A stretch of DNA of 64,000 nt. Source: Caballeronia sp. dw_276 (GTDB lineage Bacteria; Pseudomonadota; Gammaproteobacteria; Burkholderiales; Burkholderiaceae). Positions 62,702-64,000 of this stretch are shown one piece after another (position 1 is the first letter of the stretch; each line of letters opens with the position of its first letter). The stretch covers positions 1 through 64,000 of the forward strand of contig NZ_JAAVUV010000008.1 in NCBI RefSeq assembly GCF_018449635.1, written 5' to 3'. A program made the position numbers and the translations under genes. The notes beneath the pieces are model-generated. The model searched no databases and was not told the origin of the DNA. It saw only the letters and a program-made list of their open reading frames with translations.

Positions 62702-63447
62702 ATCGCTTTTCCGTCCTTCCATCCCGTAATGTCCGCGCGCGCCACGGCTTCGGTGACATAGCGCTGTTCGGCAAGATCGCGCAGCGCGAGCGACATGGCG
62801 TCGCGGATACGCAACTCGACCTGCTCGAACGGCAACACCTTGCCCGGCGATTTTTCGTGAACACGGACGATGTGAAACCCGAATTCCGTTTCCACGAGCG
62901 CAGGGCAGAGCGTGCCGGCGGGCGCGGCGAATACCGCGCGCTCGAATTCTGCCACGGTATCGCCGCGGCCGATTTCTCCAAGCGCGCCGCCATCCACACC
63001 CGACGGACAATTCGACAAGGTCCGAGCTGCATCGACAAAACGCAGTTCGATGTCAGCGCCCGCGCCCAACAACTCGTCGAGTGTTTGCTGGGCGCGCTGT
63101 TTCAGTGCTGCCAGGTCCACGCGTTCAGTCACCTGGAACAGGATGTGGCTGACGCGCGCACGCTCGTTGACGCGCCAGCGTTCCTGATCCGCAAGATAGT
63201 GGCGCTTGCACTCATCGTGCGTGGGAGCGGCGGACCCGGCGAGTTGATGATCGAGCAACGCCTCGATCAATTGCTCGTCGCTTCCTGCCGGCGCGAGTTT
63301 CAGATGCGCGGCTTCATCGAGCAGCACGCGGCGCAGCACAGCCGCCGTGAGTGCTGCCTGATGTGCATCGGGCGTGTCCGCATTGGCGGGCAACTCGCGT
63401 TCGATATCCTGGTCCGTCAGTTCCGTGCCGTTGACTGTCACTGCCAT
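62698..63447 (-). CDS. PpiC/NifM-type peptidyl-prolyl cis-trans isomerase
   Basis: This 249-residue protein follows AGAGGAACATC at its ATG 63447. The N-terminal half is helical (SurA-like). The C-terminal parvulin domain is clear: RVSHILFQVTERV, LGEIGRGDTVAEFERAVFAAP, GTLCPALVETEFGFHIVRVHEK. No signal peptide is visible, so it is probably cytoplasmic like NifM. Such a gene stands beside narGHJI in many Proteobacteria and is thought to help fold nitrate reductase. It begins 20 bases after narI and overlaps mobB by four bases. Confidence 0.92.
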   Translation of the reverse strand: MAVTVNGTELTDQDIERELPANADTPDAHQAALTAAVLRRVLLDEAAHLKLAPAGSDEQLIEALLDHQLAGSAAPTHDECKRHYLADQERWRVNERARVSHILFQVTERVDLAALKQRAQQTLDELLGAGADIELRFVDAARTLSNCPSGVDGGALGEIGRGDTVAEFERAVFAAPAGTLCPALVETEFGFHIVRVHEKSPGKVLPFEQVELRIRDAMSLALRDLAEQRYVTEAVARADITGWKDGKAI

Positions 63448-63467
63448 GATGTTCCTCTTTTAGCGAA

Positions 63468-64000
63468 TCAGCGCGGACGCACGAGTTGCCATGCGCGGCC
63501 CAGATAAGTCACAGAGGCAAAGCCGCTCCAGACGTGCACGAGCCGCGTGAACGGGAAGATCACGAATAGCGTCATGCCCATGAACAGATGCGCGCGGAAC
63601 AGCCACGGGGTTTGTGCAACGAAGCTGGCTGCGTCGCCGCGGAACGTGACCACGTGTTGAGCCCACGTCATCAACTGGACCATCATGTGGCCGTCCATGT
63701 GACCCGACGACATGCCGATGGTGGTCAGGCCGAGCATCAACGTAACCAGGATCCAGAGCAGCAGTACCTTGTCGCCGGTACGGGTGACGGCCGAAACGCG
63801 CGCGCTGGTCAGACGACGGTGAATCAGGATAAGCAGGCCAGAAAGACACAGCCATCCCATGATGCCGCCTGCGATCATGGCGACCGCCTGTTTCGTGCCG
63901 TGATCCACACCGAGAAAGTCCCACCCGGCGACGGGCGTCAGCAGGCCGACGAGATGCCCAAAGAACAACCCGAGAATGCCGATGTGAAACAGGATATTCC
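63468..64000 (-). CDS. narI: respiratory nitrate reductase gamma subunit NarI, partial
   Basis: The frame is open through the right window edge (NILFHIGILGLFFGHLVGLL and onward), so the start lies outside and about 177 C-terminal residues are visible. Spans include LFFGHLVGLLTP, AGGIMGWLCLSGLLILI, LLLWILVTLMLGLTTIG and LFRAHLFMGMTLFVIFPFTRLVHVWSG. The histidines FHIG, FGHL, FRAHLF and RLVHVW match the positions that hold the two b-type hemes. NarI anchors NarGH to the membrane and passes electrons from quinol. It is followed at 20 bases by the isomerase gene. Confidence 0.95.
   Translation of the reverse strand, partial: NILFHIGILGLFFGHLVGLLTPVAGWDFLGVDHGTKQAVAMIAGGIMGWLCLSGLLILIHRRLTSARVSAVTRTGDKVLLLWILVTLMLGLTTIGMSSGHMDGHMMVQLMTWAQHVVTFRGDAASFVAQTPWLFRAHLFMGMTLFVIFPFTRLVHVWSGFASVTYLGRAWQLVRPR

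Noticed and set aside
1-64000. CRISPR arrays, rRNA, complete tRNA genes, replication origin
   Set aside because: I searched by eye and found no regularly spaced repeats, rRNA-like sequence, tRNA cloverleaf or rep/par genes.

Overview
The window looks like DNA from a Burkholderiaceae bacterium (Burkholderia, Paraburkholderia or Caballeronia type). The grounds are a Burkholderia-type RND pump locus with an llpE-like gene, a DUF3331 protein, an H-NS relic of the Burkholderia type, and a narI-PPIase-mobB-narX nitrate respiration cluster. Two compositional domains meet near position 60,351. The right domain (60,352-64,000) is ordinary high-GC chromosomal backbone rich in GATC. The left domain (1-60,351) is accessory DNA; reading it by eye I found no GATC tetranucleotide at all, although GATC recurs more than 20 times in the last 3.5 kb. 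The junction lies inside narX, whose ATP-binding domain is cut off.

Layout, left to right. 1-16 kb: scattered, mostly unknown accessory genes with relics. They include a partial conserved gene at the edge, a sirtuin, an internally duplicated unknown protein, a WYL-domain regulator with a palindrome beside its start, a split small gene and its relic, a DUF262-HNH nuclease of GmrSD type, an APH-fold phosphotransferase, a candidate structured RNA with a terminator, an H-NS pseudogene and a small winged-helix protein. 16-38 kb: metabolic, efflux and regulatory genes. These are an Old Yellow Enzyme plus GST pair, a DHA2 exporter with a LysR gene, a BpeEF-OprC/CeoAB-OpcM-like operon with its llpE-like gene and LysR regulator, ChaC, DUF3331, a PAS histidine kinase with two FixJ-type regulators, an AraC regulator and a DUF5675 protein. 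38-39.4 kb: a haloacid dehalogenase and a SRAP (YedK/HMCES) protein.

39.5-59 kb: a defence-like island. A 1263-residue SIR2 protein on the minus strand is bracketed by what look like the two ends of a broken tyrosine integrase. Next comes a 2205-residue plus-strand protein that joins a transglutaminase-like fold, DUF4011, an SF1 helicase, a Vsr/DUF559-like nuclease and DUF3320. Its stop codon overlaps the start of a 93-residue GreA/GreB-C-terminal-like protein. A second large SIR2 protein (1214 residues), a helicase broken by internal deletion and a HEPN-like protein with an RNKILH motif follow. 58.8-60.35 kb is AT-richer and mostly decayed.

How the genes may work together: the plus-strand block 44.9-55.7 kb (helicase-nuclease, coupled GreA-C-like protein, SIR2 NADase-like protein) is the best candidate for an undescribed multi-gene defence system. 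This is inference from domains and order. The large GATC-free domain is the most unusual signal in the window.
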